A stretch of 64,000 nucleotides of DNA from Coptis chinensis (lineage: Eukaryota; Streptophyta; Magnoliopsida; Ranunculales; Ranunculaceae), in the NCBI GenBank assembly GCA_015680905.1, contig CM027382.1:4278001-4342000 (forward strand), read 5' to 3'. The position numbers were made by a program, and so were the translations under genes. Positions 1 through 11,400 of this stretch are shown piece after piece (position 1 is the first letter of the stretch; each line of letters starts with the position of its first letter). Below the pieces are notes generated by a model. The model searched no databases. It was not told where the DNA came from and saw only the letters and a program-made list of their open reading frames with translations.

Positions 1-231
1 GACCAATTGGATAGGGAATCTTCTCATAAAAGAGTGATAACCAGTGTCACCTCCATTCCTGTTGGTAGGAGCTCTGCTAGTCATTATAATGATAGGAAGT
101 CCGAGGAACCACAATCGGAGCACAAGTTAGTCGACAGGAATTCCTATCAAGATAAGTCCAAGAGACAGAAGACTAGTGATACGTTCGAAGTAATAAATTA
201 CCCCCACAGGATAGGGACTTTACCACTTTAA
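1..231 (+). CDS. Possible 3' terminal coding exon of a gene lying mostly left of the window
   Basis: An open frame enters from the window edge (first codon gac) and runs 76 codons to a TAA at 229-231. There is no ATG start inside it, so this would be the carboxyl end of a larger protein. The peptide is hydrophilic and rich in Ser, Lys, Arg, Asp and Glu, with no recognisable domain; it resembles a disordered tail. The AT-rich DNA after the stop could be a 3' UTR. I do not recognise the family. It could equally be a chance open frame. Confidence 0.25.
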   Translation, partial: DQLDRESSHKRVITSVTSIPVGRSSASHYNDRKSEEPQSEHKLVDRNSYQDKSKRQKTSDTFEVINYPHRIGTLPL

Positions 232-920
232 CTTATCCTTATGAGGACATCTTTGAAGTTAACTAGGAACAAGATGTTCATGAAAGATCCTCCAGCGGTG
301 AATCTCGATGCTAACATGTACTGTTTCCAAGTAATGTTATACTACTCTTAGCTTCTAAGAGACAAAATTTTCACAAATTTGGATTTGCTTCCACTATACT
401 GGGGGAATGATCTATGCCAATCAATTCTCAATAAAAGTTATATTTCTCTTTTCAGAGCATTGTTTCTTTTATAATTTTCTGTTGTGATACTTTTTGGATG
501 TTGGGTGAGAGATCCCATATGTTGGCCAAAGTTGTATCAGAACCTTTAGAAAGCTTTCTCGGGATGATGAGTGAAAGATCTCATGTGTTGTTTCCCGTGT
601 GATGGAAAAAGTTTAACTTAGCTTGGATTTTATCCTCCTACAAACAGTTCTAATGCCTTATGCTTATAAGTGTCGGTTTATGCATTAGATATCAAATCAT
701 TTAAGTACTTTATAGGAAATAATACAGGGGCACACCCTACGTTCCTACAAAGTCTTATTTCTTAACAAAACTAAAGGTATTTACAGGAATTGACACAGGG
801 GCAAACCCTATTTTCCTACAAAACCTTGTTTTTCTAAGATTCAGAATAATAATTTGTATAAAATATAATTCGACACTTTTGTCATTTTTCTTCAACGGTT
901 GAATGTGCAACCATCGTTTG
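232..920. other. Non-coding stretch, no gene recognised
   Basis: AT-rich sequence with stops in all frames. Two similar short phrases around 720-830 ('caggggcacaccctac' and 'caggggcaaaccctat') form a weak direct repeat. Its start may be the 3' UTR of the edge exon. I see no other structure. Confidence 0.4.
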
Positions 921-979
921 AGAGAAAAATGGGGCATCTGTGTATACATATTTATGCAAATAAAGAGAAAAGAACACCA
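921..979 (+). mobile_element. LTR-start-like sequence behind a polypurine tract
   Basis: A purine run at 921-934 is followed by 'gcatctgtgtatacat' and 'gcaaataaagag'. The same arrangement recurs at 2851-2900 (purine run, then 'gcatctgtgtgtatat' and 'gcaaataaatat'). A polypurine tract directly before a TG-starting sequence is the normal border of a 3' LTR, so this is probably a second, diverged LTR start of the same family at about 939. Similarity stops after about 40 bp, where the minisatellite begins. Inference only. Confidence 0.35.
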
Positions 980-1492
980 CTTCCTAGCTAGTATGGAACT
1001 TCACGTTCGGAACTTGTCCAAGTTCGAAACTCCACGTTCGAAACTCTACTTCCTAGCTAGTCTGGAAATCCACGTTCGGAGCTTGTCCAAGTTCGGAACT
1101 CCACTTTCTAGCTAGTCAGGAACTCCGAGTTCGGAACTTGTCCAAGTTCGGAACTCCACTTCCTAGCTAGTTAGGAACTCCACGTTCGGAACTCCACTTC
1201 CTAGCTAGTCAGGAATTGCACGTTCGGAACTTGTCCAAGTTCCGAATTTCACTTCCTAGCTAGTTAGGAACTCCACGTTCGGAACTCGTCCAAGTTCGGA
1301 ACTCCACTTTCTAGCTAGTCAGGAACTCCGCGTTCGGAACTTGTCCAAGTTCCGAATTTCACTTCCTAGCTAGTTAGGAACTCCACGTTCGGAATTTGTC
1401 CAAGTTTGGAACTCCACTTCCTAGCTAGTCTGGAACTCCACGTTCGGAATTTCAACTTCCTAGCTAATAAGGAACACAGGAAGTCCAAGTTC
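980..1492 (+). repeat. Minisatellite, ~55-bp unit, about nine copies, each carrying a palindrome
   Basis: Tandem units start with 'cttcctagctag' and continue through 'gttcggaacttgtccaag'. Most units are about 55 bp; one or two are shortened to about 38 bp. Most full units contain the perfect inverted repeat GAACTTG-TC-CAAGTTC or a one-base variant. Adjacent units alternate between 'agtcagg' and 'agttagg' and between 'ccgaatttc' and 'cggaactcc', suggesting a two-unit (~110 bp) higher-order repeat. Short open frames here are by-products of the repeat. Confidence 0.85.
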
Positions 1493-2850
1493 GGTACTAC
1501 TCTCTCAAGTAACAAACCCGAAACTATTTTGTGGATGGAAGAATCTGAAACTACATTGTCAATTACAATACCCGGTCTATCTGAATTGCATTGTAACTTG
1601 ACATATCCGAAACTGGCTTGATAATTGAAAAAGTCAAAATGATCGAGAAATTGGTAGTGTGCAATCAATTGTCAAAGCCGGAACTGACCATTCAAGTTCT
1701 TAAAGAGGATGATGTGGCTATTGTCACTAAATGCTTCAATTTCCTCTAATACAAACTTGGAGAAGGACGATCTAATGCAAAGAGAAAGGTGTTGTGTGGT
1801 GACAAAGCAGCTTCAACAACCCATTAATGGTGGTTTCATAGAAAAGAAACCATCCAATCTTTAGACAAAGGTAAACTATTGGATCCAAAATTAGAGCTTA
1901 CTGTTTTCTTTTCGGCGAAATCGATAGACGTCGGATGTAAGCACAATGCTACAAACTTAAAAAGATGTATGGGATGCTTGAAAGGGCAGACACAACCAAA
2001 TTGGTTCTGGCGGCAGTAAGGACTTTGTGGATGAGATAGATTAGTAAGTTTACTTTCTATTTCTACTATTTAAAGAGAACAAGCAGTTCCGTATGCTAAA
2101 AGAGAAATTCAAGCGGGTGAAGGAGTTATACAATAGAAACAAAAAAGGAATTCAGCAAGTACGTGAGGAATTCAGCAGGGAGTTATACTTGATTATTTTC
2201 TCTTCCGGAATTAATAAGGAGTTATAAGGAATTTCTCTTCCAGTTCCAGATGAGTCGCGGCTTACAAGTTACAACTCCGGATGGGAACAGTTATAAGAAA
2301 TCAGACTTGTCCCACGCCTAGTGAACAGTTATGGGCTTATGGGATGTGAGCCCATATCCGGACGTACAAAAATGAAAACAAAGAGAATTAGTTCTGACTC
2401 ACAATCACATACGCTGATTTAGTGATTTCTTCTTCATCTCAAGTCCGGGTCTTGTGCGGCATGTGCTCAGGTCCAGGTTATCATGAGGCTTGGTCCGGAT
2501 CTACCCAAGTCCGGGTCGTAAAATAACAAAGAGTTACAGTTCCTACGCTTGACACAAATGATCTATATATGCGTGCTATATAGACGGAGTTTATCTATCC
2601 AAAGTCCGGGTCATGATGATGTGAAAAAGTCCTGATATGTTCAAGTCCGGGTTATTATAAGACCAGTCCAAGTGGTGGTCATCGTATATCCGGACTTGTT
2701 TCTTGAGCTGCGATAATGGCCAATTTTGTATATAAATTACAAGGAGCAGATAGAGGTATATTGCTCGTTGCTTTTTATATGATTGCGCGACGTGATGAGT
2801 GTCTACCTTTTTATCCTTTTTCCTTGAGGGTTTGAATTATCACCCACCTA
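1493..2850 (+). other. Probable internal region of a decayed LTR retrotransposon
   Basis: No open frame of note. Between 2440 and 2700 the motif 'aagtccgggt' or close variants recurs several times. The last 90 bases (about 2760-2850) run through pyrimidine-rich sequence into the polypurine tract at 2851, as in the 3' untranslated part of plant Ty3-type elements. I could not find gag or pol homology, so the assignment rests on the neighbouring LTR. Confidence 0.35.
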
Positions 2851-3152
2851 AGAAAAAAAGAGGGGCATCTGTGTGTATATATTTTAGCAAATAAATATGT
2901 AACACGTGACAACATCTTCTTAAGCGCTTCGCCGGGTATGGTCTTAGTGTGGGTAGGAAGTATCGAACACACTTTAAGTTCAGTCGACTAACTCACCTCC
3001 TAGGTTCTAGAGTGAAATAAGAAGAGGAGGTTCGAATTGGTTGGAATAGGCTCGAGAACCTGGAGGTTAGGAACTAGTTCGAAAGTAATTTAACACACTT
3101 CAAGTCCAAATCCTCTTACTTCCTAGGTTAGGAAGTGAGACAAGAAGAAGAG

Positions 3153-3339
3153 GTTCGTGGACTTTGGAACTAGTTAGAGTTGTAGGTTTGTATAACCAAC
3201 TCCTAACTATGAACTCTAAATCAGGAACTCAACTACTAGGTTTGGCTTGGGTTCGTGGGCTTTGGAACTAGTTGGAGTTGTAGGTTCAGTATATAACCAA
3301 CTCCTAACTATGAACTCCAAACCGAGCTCAACTACTAGG
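3153..3339 (+). repeat. Tandem duplication, 2 x ~98 bp, inside the LTR
   Basis: Two head-to-tail copies, each starting 'gttcgtgg' and ending 'aactactagg', with scattered substitutions and small indels. Confidence 0.8.
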
Positions 3340-3396
3340 CTCTCGGAGCTCTAACTCTACGATTAGAACCTAAACATGTTTTTCTTTGTTTAAGTC

Positions 3397-3804
3397 GGGC
3401 CCAAAATATCGCCGAGATATCCGATATCTCTAGAATTGGTACACCGATATCGATTTTTCGAGATATATCCATAGAATATTGAACCCTTTTTTTCCGAGAT
3501 ATATCGGAATTTCCGATATGAAAGTTTATATCGCCGATATAATCGATATTTCCGAGATAATCGATATATATCGGTTGACTTTTTGACCAATTGTTAATAT
3601 TGAAATTTCCGAAATATCTGATATATCCGATATATCCGAGATACATTAGCGAGATATCGAGATATCCGAGATATATCGGTGAGATATCCGATATTTTAGA
3701 AACTTTGGACTGGTCACCAAAAAAACCGAGATATCCGATATATCCGATATATCTCGGTTTTTGGTACACCGATATATTAACCGATATCGAAATTTTGGGC
3801 CTTG
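3397..3804. mobile_element. Mutator-like MITE (408 bp) with 9-bp target-site duplication
   Basis: The element is flanked by identical GTTTAAGTC at 3388-3396 and 3805-3813. Its ends are inverted: the left begins GGGCCCAAAATATCG and the reverse complement of the right begins CAAGGCCCAAAATTTCG. The interior is built of degenerate 'gatatatcgg/ccgatatatc' phrases. These create a spurious Ile/Tyr/Gly-rich open frame on the minus strand and another on the plus strand. A 9-bp duplication is the signature of Mutator-like transposases. A related copy lies at 25614-25980. Confidence 0.85.
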
Positions 3805-3871
3805 GTTTAAGTCAATAAAGGAGACCTATTTGACTTGGGAAACATGGGGCTTCTAGAAGAGTCAAGATGAG

Positions 3872-3992
3872 ACTTAACAAGAGACGGTCTCCTAGTTAAA
3901 CACTAATTGGGAAACCTCATCTATTCATCAAGGTGATACTTAACAAGAGACGGTTTCCTAGTTAAACACTAATTGGGAAATCTCATCTATTC
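3872..3992 (+). repeat. Tandem duplication, 2 x ~66 bp, upstream of the LTR TATA-like site
   Basis: Two copies beginning 'acttaacaagagacgg' and ending 'ctcatctattc', differing at a few positions. They lie immediately before 'tataaatag', so they may be duplicated enhancer-like units of the LTR promoter. The regulatory role is inference. Confidence 0.75.
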
Positions 3993-4185
3993 TTATAAAT
4001 AGAATAGTTGAACTACGCTTTGAGTTTGATTCCTATTCACAGGATAATGAAAGGCGACCATTAAAAGAACGTGGTTCAACTCATCATCTTCTACATCTCT
4101 TCTTCTTCTTGATCTAATACTTATCATTGTTCTTTGATCATCAACAAAATATTTGTGTTTCTAGATTAGAAAAAATCATCACACA

Positions 4186-4891
4186 TGCCTATTCACCATT
4201 TCAAACTTGGAACAAACCCAATTCTCAACAGGTAACCCAGAAGCAAAACCAAGCACTGTCTCATATTCTTCTCTTCCACCAGAGTGCCCCACATCAACCA
4301 TTACACTTATAACCCCTCCACTTCCAACTAGTCTGCTCGCAGCATGCAATGCTTCTAATGTCCTTTCTGGCACAGTTATTATTGACTTATCACCACCAGG
4401 TAAATAACCCAAGTTAAAAGCAACAACTCTAACAAAAGTACCTTTAGGAACAATGTCTTCCATTCTAGTGTGCCATAGTTGAAACAGCTCAACAATCTCG
4501 CTCATTTCCTTATCTTCATTAAGCAATGAAGTTGTGTTTTCTATAGCACATTTCTGAACGTGGAGCCCGTAAACGCGACCGCCCCCGAAACATGTAACAT
4601 TTTGGCAAGTGCTAAAGTGTCATGGCCATTACCACATGTAGCATCTACTACTGTGTCTCCTTTTTGGACAATTTGTTGCCAAACTGAATGGGCTACTTCA
4701 ACAACTTTCTTGTCACCATTTATAAATCCCAAGAGTGGAGTTGGTGTCGTTTCATGGTGAAAAGATTGGATTGAAAACGGGGTTGCTATTTTGGGAAATA
4801 ATGACCAGCTTGCTTTTCCCTTTGTGAAGGAGGTGAAGATTTGAGGGGTAGAAACAAACAGAGACTGTCGTAAAGATAACAGCATACTCAT
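4186..4891 (-). pseudogene. Frameshifted, 3'-truncated SAM-dependent methyltransferase (YtqB-type rRNA methylase family)
   Basis: Read from the ATG at 4891, the frame gives a Ser/Thr-rich, transit-peptide-like N-terminus and then a SAM-binding motif [19 protein letters not shown]. At about 4580-4600 the frame breaks. Family-like sequence resumes in another frame as [18 protein letters not shown] and runs to FEMVNRHV before a stop at 4179-4181. The shift lies in a run of five G, and one missing G would repair the register. Plant homologues I recall continue past 'NRP' with a conserved hydrophobic end; here similarity stops at the LTR border (4185/4186). About 700 bp contain no intron. Either a dead copy, possibly retroposed, or a real gene with a homopolymer sequence error plus an LTR insertion in its last codons. 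Confidence 0.7.
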
Positions 4892-5265
4892 CGATGAGTA
4901 GAAACCAATAATCAATTTTGAAATATTTCAATAAGGGAGTTACAAGTTCTGCTAATGCAAGCAGCAACGATATCCCGAGCAAAGGAGGCTAAAGAGAACG
5001 GATGGGGCATCGGGGGAAAAGACTATACCTGTTGAGGCACTTGTGTCATTTTACGTTGTTTTTTTTTTTTTGGATAATCCTCATTTCACAATGTTTCAAA
5101 TTTGCTACCAGATGACCTCTAGATCACATCCTAGTCCATATATTCAACATTCGAACATGTTAAGCAGTGGTTAAAATCGATTAAAAATTAATAACAGATT
5201 TTCTGATTCATCTTAATAATATACACAAACATTTTTGTATATATTAATATGGTTGAGTTCTTTTT
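4892..5265. other. Non-coding, nothing recognised
   Basis: Upstream flank of the methyltransferase pseudogene. It is AT-rich with a T11 run near 5060. No promoter element stands out. Confidence 0.4.
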
Positions 5266-5642
5266 GGGGTGATTTAGTTTTAGATTCTCCCAATAATATG
5301 GGTATTTGCGTTGGATCTAAAGTTTTTCGTTTTTAAAGTTTTAGGTCCCCTACAGTTAGTTTGACCGTTATTGACCAAGTTTGACCGCTTGTTGTGGTGT
5401 GTACAGTGTCGTGCACTTTCAAAATGCCTTAACTACCACTCACACGTTTTGCACATGTCCACACCATAAAACTCAAAATGCAAATTTCAATTTACCCGAC
5501 ACATGTTGTAATCATGGCTCCTAATCCAACGGTTGCTTTGGATCCAACTAACAGGGGGACCTAGAGCTAATAAATGAAAAACTTTGGATCCAATGCAAAT
5601 ACCCATATTATTGGGAGAACCTAAAGTTAAATAATTTAACCC
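5266..5642 (+). mobile_element. MITE with long terminal inverted repeats, copy 1
   Basis: The left end (ggggtgatttagttttagat, then 'ctcccaataatatgggtatt') is matched in inverse by the right end, giving imperfect TIRs of roughly 90 bp: ...'agtttttcatttattagctc'... on the reverse strand. No coding capacity. A copy in opposite orientation lies at 6291-6613. No convincing target-site duplication found. Confidence 0.75.
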
Positions 5643-6290
5643 ATTTAAAATCGGAATAAAGTAAAAACTATAACAGGTGTATTAGATCCCAAAACAAAAA
5701 ACAAAAAACAAAAAACTGAAACAATTTCATAATTGAGTCAACTAATGACTCGACATCTTCTCCAATTAAAGAAATTCAATAACACATAAACAACACCCCA
5801 TTAATATCTAAACACCCATAATCCGAAATCACTTTTATATCTAAACCCACAACTCTAATTAATCACATCTTAGCACCAGATCAATATAATTAGATGAAGC
5901 GACTTTGAACATAGTGGAGGCTGCAAACAGAGAGAAGCTCGATATTGAAGAATCTCTTTGGAAGTGGAGATCTAATCATGGCCAGAATATCCAAATTTAA
6001 TAATGCTTACTCATCGCAGAATTAAAGGGATTCTCGGCTGGTTAATGTCAATGGATGGAATTTGGCTAATGATGGATCAATTAATTTGATACATACTTTT
6101 ACTTGATTGGTGTAATTGTATAATTGTTAACAATGTTTTTCTTTGATTAATTTGTCGTTACATAATGGGAATTTCATAAACCCCTATGAATCTAGCAAGT
6201 GGACAACCAAGGTATAAGCATACAACTCAAATCATTAATTCATGATGCATGGTTGTATAAGTGTTATTACTTTCAAGTTTTTTTTTTTTT
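5643..6290. other. Spacer between two inverted MITE copies
   Basis: AT-rich sequence with an A-rich repeat near 5690-5720 (repeats of 'aaaaaac'). No gene recognised. Confidence 0.4.
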
Positions 6291-6613
6291 TGGTTATTTA
6301 GCTTTAGGTTATCTCAATAATATGGGTATTTGCGTTGAATCCAAAGTTTTTCATTTATTAGCTCTAGGTCCCCCTGTTAGTTGGATCTATGGTAGTCGTT
6401 GGATTAGGAGCCACGATTACAACATGTGTCGGGTAAATTGAAATTTGGATTTTGAGTTTTATGGTATGGGCACATGCAAAACGTATGAGGGGATAGTTAA
6501 GGCATTTTGAAAGTGCACGACACCATACACACTACAACAGACGGTCAAACTTGGTCAATGACAGTCAACTAACGGTAGGAGAACCTAAAGCTAAAAAATC
6601 GAAAAACTAACCC
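6291..6613 (-). mobile_element. MITE copy 2, inverted relative to copy 1
   Basis: Shares with copy 1, in reverse orientation, the end sequence 'ataatatgggtatttgcg', the block 'gctctaggtccccctgttag' and an interior with 'aaattgaaatttg', 'aagtgcacgacac' and 'tcaaacttggtcaatg'. A 77-codon open frame across its left part is incidental. Confidence 0.75.
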
Positions 6614-8423
6614 TTCTTTTTGCCATGATTTCAAAAAATCTTGTTATCGAGCCCTCCCTTTGGAGGCTCGCTGTATTTTTATTCCAAATGTAAAAACACA
6701 ATTAGTGAAACCCGCCAACAAATCTGGATTTGCATTTTGCAGAATCTTACATGCATTTTATTTGAGCAGATAACGAAATTTCTTTTAGTAGCTGTAGAAT
6801 GCTTTAGGCTTTCACAAACACAAATATTAAAATTACAAAGGAAGTCCTAAAACTCCCATGTCAGTACGTTGCTATTAGCTTTATTCACCAAATGAGAATT
6901 GTTTACATTAGTATCGGAGGAAATGAGCGAGTAATGAACCGGCTATTCCCGAACCTATAATGCAAGTGTTGGGTACTGTTGCAGTTGTTGTTGAAGAAGA
7001 GGGGAATTGGAATAGGAATAAAAGGGATGAGATAATTAATATGTGGATGTATTTCTTCTGGTTTTCCATTTCCATTTACGGTCTATAGCAAAGATCTATA
7101 AATAAGAATTGCTACTTTGTAGAGTTGTGGTTCCCAAAGTCAACCATTAGTTTATCTTCAAAAATGATTAATTAACTAAACAAAATATTTGGAGTTAAGT
7201 AATGGAAATACAAAATAATAAATACAACGTAAAAGATTAGCTGATTAACCTTGAGAAATGTGATTGCTCTCAGATTGAATTTTTGTTTTGAAATATTCTA
7301 GTTTCTAACCTGTGGTGGATTTGGACAGCTTATCAGTGGTGGCAATATATGTATGCACTTTTGAACTTAGGTAAGTTTATTTTGCTCCGTAGTACAGGTA
7401 AATGGTTACCGTGCATGAAGAAAGAACGATGACAGCAGATTTCATTCTCATTGAGTTCTTGGATGTACATTCATACTCAGTTTATTTGAAACAGGGCCAA
7501 GTTTCTTGCATCCATGATTCATCAGATGCGGAACTCGACTTCTTTATTATTCGAATTGATAATAATCAATGTTTATTCTCAACATATCATACACTTCTTA
7601 AGATGCAAATCTCCTGAAAACCAGAGAAGAATCATCTTACCTTGACACTGCTCAGAATGTAGCCCTAGGGAAACTTCTTGAGACCTTTCGCGAAAGCAAA
7701 GAGTACCTATTCTGGGCGAATCTCAGGAGTGTGTGTGTGGGCATTGAGGTAGTAATATTTACATCGCGGAAACAAACTAACCATTGCTTAAGAGCATCAA
7801 AGTATAACCAGAATAGAGGGAACCTAAGCACTGGCGGTGCAATTTGTACTCCTTGATAATATTACCTGTCATAGAGCACTGTCAGAAGCTATTTAGTAAA
7901 AATTGAGGTAATCAAGGAACTCAAAAAATAGAATCGGTCAGTACGTCTGGAACTAGTAATATTGTTTAAGTTAGTCCTCTGTTTCTTAAACCAACCCCTG
8001 TACACTTACTCAAGTTTAAGCGAAGAAATTTAACTGTGATCTAAATATCATACTCAGATGTTGCAAATGCAGTCAGAGGCGACAAATTTTAGTGAAAATA
8101 GTAACAGGTTGTTGTTACTTGTTAGAGGAATTGTTGAAGCGGCGCCAAGGCGTCACTTAGGAATCTCACATTTTGCTTTGGTCCTGCCCCCTAAACTTAT
8201 TATGCTTATTTGTCCCTTGTCAATCCTCAGTGAAATTAACCTAAATTTTCCTTTCACCCCTGTCTAGGTATAAAGCAATAGACAAACAGTGTCACCTCAC
8301 ATCTTTGTTTACTGAATCCACGTCACTGGCCTAGTCTTAGTTAGTGTTATTGTCATCTCACAGGTAGGGTTTCAAGTACAGTTGCCCACGAAAAAAAAGA
8401 TAGAGATCATTGCATAACTGAAG
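6614..8423. other. Intergenic, no gene recognised
   Basis: About 1.8 kb with only short, unconvincing frames. No repeats or TIRs stand out. It ends at the target site of the LINE; before that insertion it was contiguous with the sequence at 12916, just downstream of the F-box gene. Confidence 0.4.
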
Positions 8424-8439
8424 CAGGAAGCATTCATCT

Positions 8440-11400
8440 ATGGTAACTTACTCTTCAAAACAGAAGGGCCAAAATAAGAAGCCTTTTAGGTTTTTTAATT
8501 TCTGGACTCGAGAGGATGGTTTTGTGGAAACAGTCCAGCAAGCTTGGGGGAGTGAGGTTGTAGGAAATCCGATGTATGTATTTATGAGAAAACTGAAAAT
8601 TGTGAAAGGGGCTTTGATTGAATGGAACAGAGAAAGGATTGGGAATGTCAAGACAAGAGCACAAATGAAAAAGGAGGAGATGGATATTATTCAAACAAAA
8701 CTGCAAACAGAGCCGTTGAACAGAGAATGGATTGATGAAGAGAGGATATGCATCAAAGAATATGTCAAGTGTGCGAAATCAGAGGAAGAGTGTGTGAGGC
8801 AGAAGTCGCGAGATCAGGTGATCACAGTGGGGGACAATAATACAGAGTATTTTTATAAGTCAATACGAGCTAGGAGGGCAGTGAATAAGATAACATGTCT
8901 AAGGGATGGGCTAGGAAGTATAAAAGAGGATTTGGATGAGATAGGGGCTGAATGTGTGCAGTTTTACAAGGAACTCTATGCGCCAGAGAACCTACAGGAA
9001 CTAGACTTTAGTTGCTTTGATACTATACAGCCGCAAAAAGTTATCAGTAATGACACCAGGGAACGGTTGGTAGCAGTGATTTCTAGAGATGAGATTATTG
9101 AGGCGCTGGCGTGTATTGATAGTGATAAGTCCCCAGGGAATGATGGATTCTCTTCATTGTTCTTTAAGGCTGCCTGGCGAATTGTGGGAGATGATTTTGT
9201 TAGGGCAGTTCAGAATTACTTTAGGGCGTGTAGGATGCTCAGAGAAGTAAATGCTACTTGTATATCACTTGTGCCTAAGATACAGACCCCGACAAGCTTA
9301 AATGATTATAGGCCTATTGCGTATTGTAATGTGATATACAAGTGTATCACTAAGATTATAACGCTGAGAATGAAACCTATCATGCATGAGGTGGTGTCGC
9401 TTAATCAGTCAGCTTTTATACCAGGTAGGAGCATTCAGGATAATATATTATTGTCTCAGGAATTGCTTCACAATTATCACAGGGATGCTTATCCACCACG
9501 ATGTGCGGCTAAGATTGATCTGAAAAAGGCATATGACTCAGTGAGATGGGAGGTTGTTGAATTCACAATGAGAAGAATTGGGATACCGGAGAAATTTATA
9601 GGCTGGGTGAAAGAATGTATAGGAACTGCTTCCTTTTCGATTATGGTTAATGGGACTCCGTATGGGTATTTTAAGGGGAAGAGAGGAATAAGGCAGGGGG
9701 ACCCTATATCTCCTTACTTGTTTGTCTTGGTAATGGAATTGTTTTCTGACATTATGAGGCAGGCTGCAATAAGGGGGGAGTTTAGATTGCATTATAAGTG
9801 TAAGGAGCCGGTTATAACACATCTTTCATTTGCGGATGACTTGATTGCGTTTATGAATGGGGATGTAGCTACTGTTACAAGTCTAGTAAATTCTCTGGGG
9901 AAGTTCAGAGAGTGTTCAGGGCTTGAAGTCAATGTGGGCAAGAGTCAACTGTTTTTGGCAGGAATGAGCGAGGAGGTGAGTGAGGAAGTTAAGGGAGTGC
10001 TACAATATTCAGTAGGAACTTTACCAGTGAAGTATCTTGGGTTACCCCTTATAACAACGAAGTTGTCATATGCTGATTGTTTACCACTGATCACTAAAGT
10101 AGCTAAGAGAATACAGAGTTGGAAAGGGAAAAGTTTGTCGTATGCGGGAAGGGTCCAGTTGATCAAGTCTGTGTTGAGTAATCTGAATATTTACTGGATA
10201 TCATCCTTTAGGCTGCCTAAAGGAATAGTGGATGAGATACAAAAATTGTTGCGAAATTTCTTGTGGAAAGGGCCGGACTGTACTACAGCACATGCTTTGA
10301 TTGGGTGGAATGATTTATGCTATCCATATGATGAAGGAGGGCTAGGAATAAGGAATCTGGAGGTAATGAACAGAGCTGCAAATATGAAGCATGTTTGGAA
10401 TATAGTGAGTAGGAAGGAAACCCTATGGACTAAGTGGGTGTGGAAGAATTTGATCAAAAACAAGTTTTTTTGGGACATGAAAATTCCTAACGATTGCTCG
10501 TGGAGCTGGAGAAGTATACTGTTGGGAAGAGAGGATGCTAAGGGGTTAGTATGTTATCAAGTTGGGACCGGCAGAGACATAAACTTATGGATGGACCCTT
10601 GGCATCCAGTAGGAATTCTGAAACCTTATTTCTCAGCAGGGCTCACTTATGTTTCTAATGTGAGTCTAAGTGCAAAGCTTCAGGGACTGATACATAATGG
10701 GGAATGGCAGGTGCCGAACATAATACAGAGACATATGCCAGAGATTATCAAACAGGCAGAAGATGAAGTCGAGTTAATGGGGGGAGAAGACAGAGTGGTT
10801 TGGACTCCTACAGTTCATGGTGAGTTCGAACTAAAGGAAACTTATCACTGCCTAAGAAGAAAGCGCCAAAGCCTATCATGGACAAAACTGGTATGGTTCC
10901 CTAATAATATACCTAGGCACTCTTTTATTAGCTGGATGCTGTTCCAAGATGGGATAAAGACATTGGTTAAATTAAAGAGATATAAGGTTGTTGAGTCGGC
11001 TTTATGTGGAATTTGTGGACAGAAGGATGAAACTGAATGTCATCTGTTCTACGAATGTACGTTTGCGCATTACGTGTGGAACGAAATGCTGAAGAGAGCT
11101 GGATATTGTAGAATGGTGGCTGTTGAATGGGAGGATGAGCTGGAATGGATAATGGGATTGAGTAAAGGAAAGGGATGTAAAAAAGATGCAATTCGGTTGT
11201 GTATAAATGCTTTTTTCTACTGGGTTTGGAATGAGCGCAATGCGCGAATATTCGAAAATAAGTACCGGATTGGTCAGCAGCTTGTGGAGCTGATAATGCG
11301 TGATGTTAAGGTGAAGCTGCAAAGCTTGGAACTGGTAATGGAGGATGGGGCTGAGAGAATCAGGTTTATGGAACAGTGGAATCTGCATGTCCAAGTTAGT

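Larger units (their letters stand above)
2851..4185 (+). mobile_element. 3' LTR of an LTR retrotransposon, with its polypurine tract
   Basis: The polypurine tract lies at about 2851-2865. The LTR appears to begin TGTGTG at 2870 and end CACACA at 4185, a 6-bp terminal inverted repeat. Subtracting the 408-bp MITE and its 9-bp duplicate leaves an LTR of about 900 bp. A TATA-like 'tataaatag' near 3996 and pyrimidine-rich leader sequence after 4080 fit a promoter and R-U5 region. The right border abuts the methyltransferase pseudogene exactly where that protein loses similarity to its family. The 5' LTR is not in the window. Confidence 0.5.

Noticed and set aside
980..1492. CRISPR-like array of regularly spaced repeats
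   Set aside because: The units are contiguous tandem copies without unique spacers, in a plant genome; this is a minisatellite.
3335..3769. 144-codon minus-strand frame rich in Ile, Tyr and Gly
   Set aside because: It is a translation of the 'gatatatcgg' subrepeats inside the Mutator-like MITE; a plus-strand frame over the same DNA is equally open.
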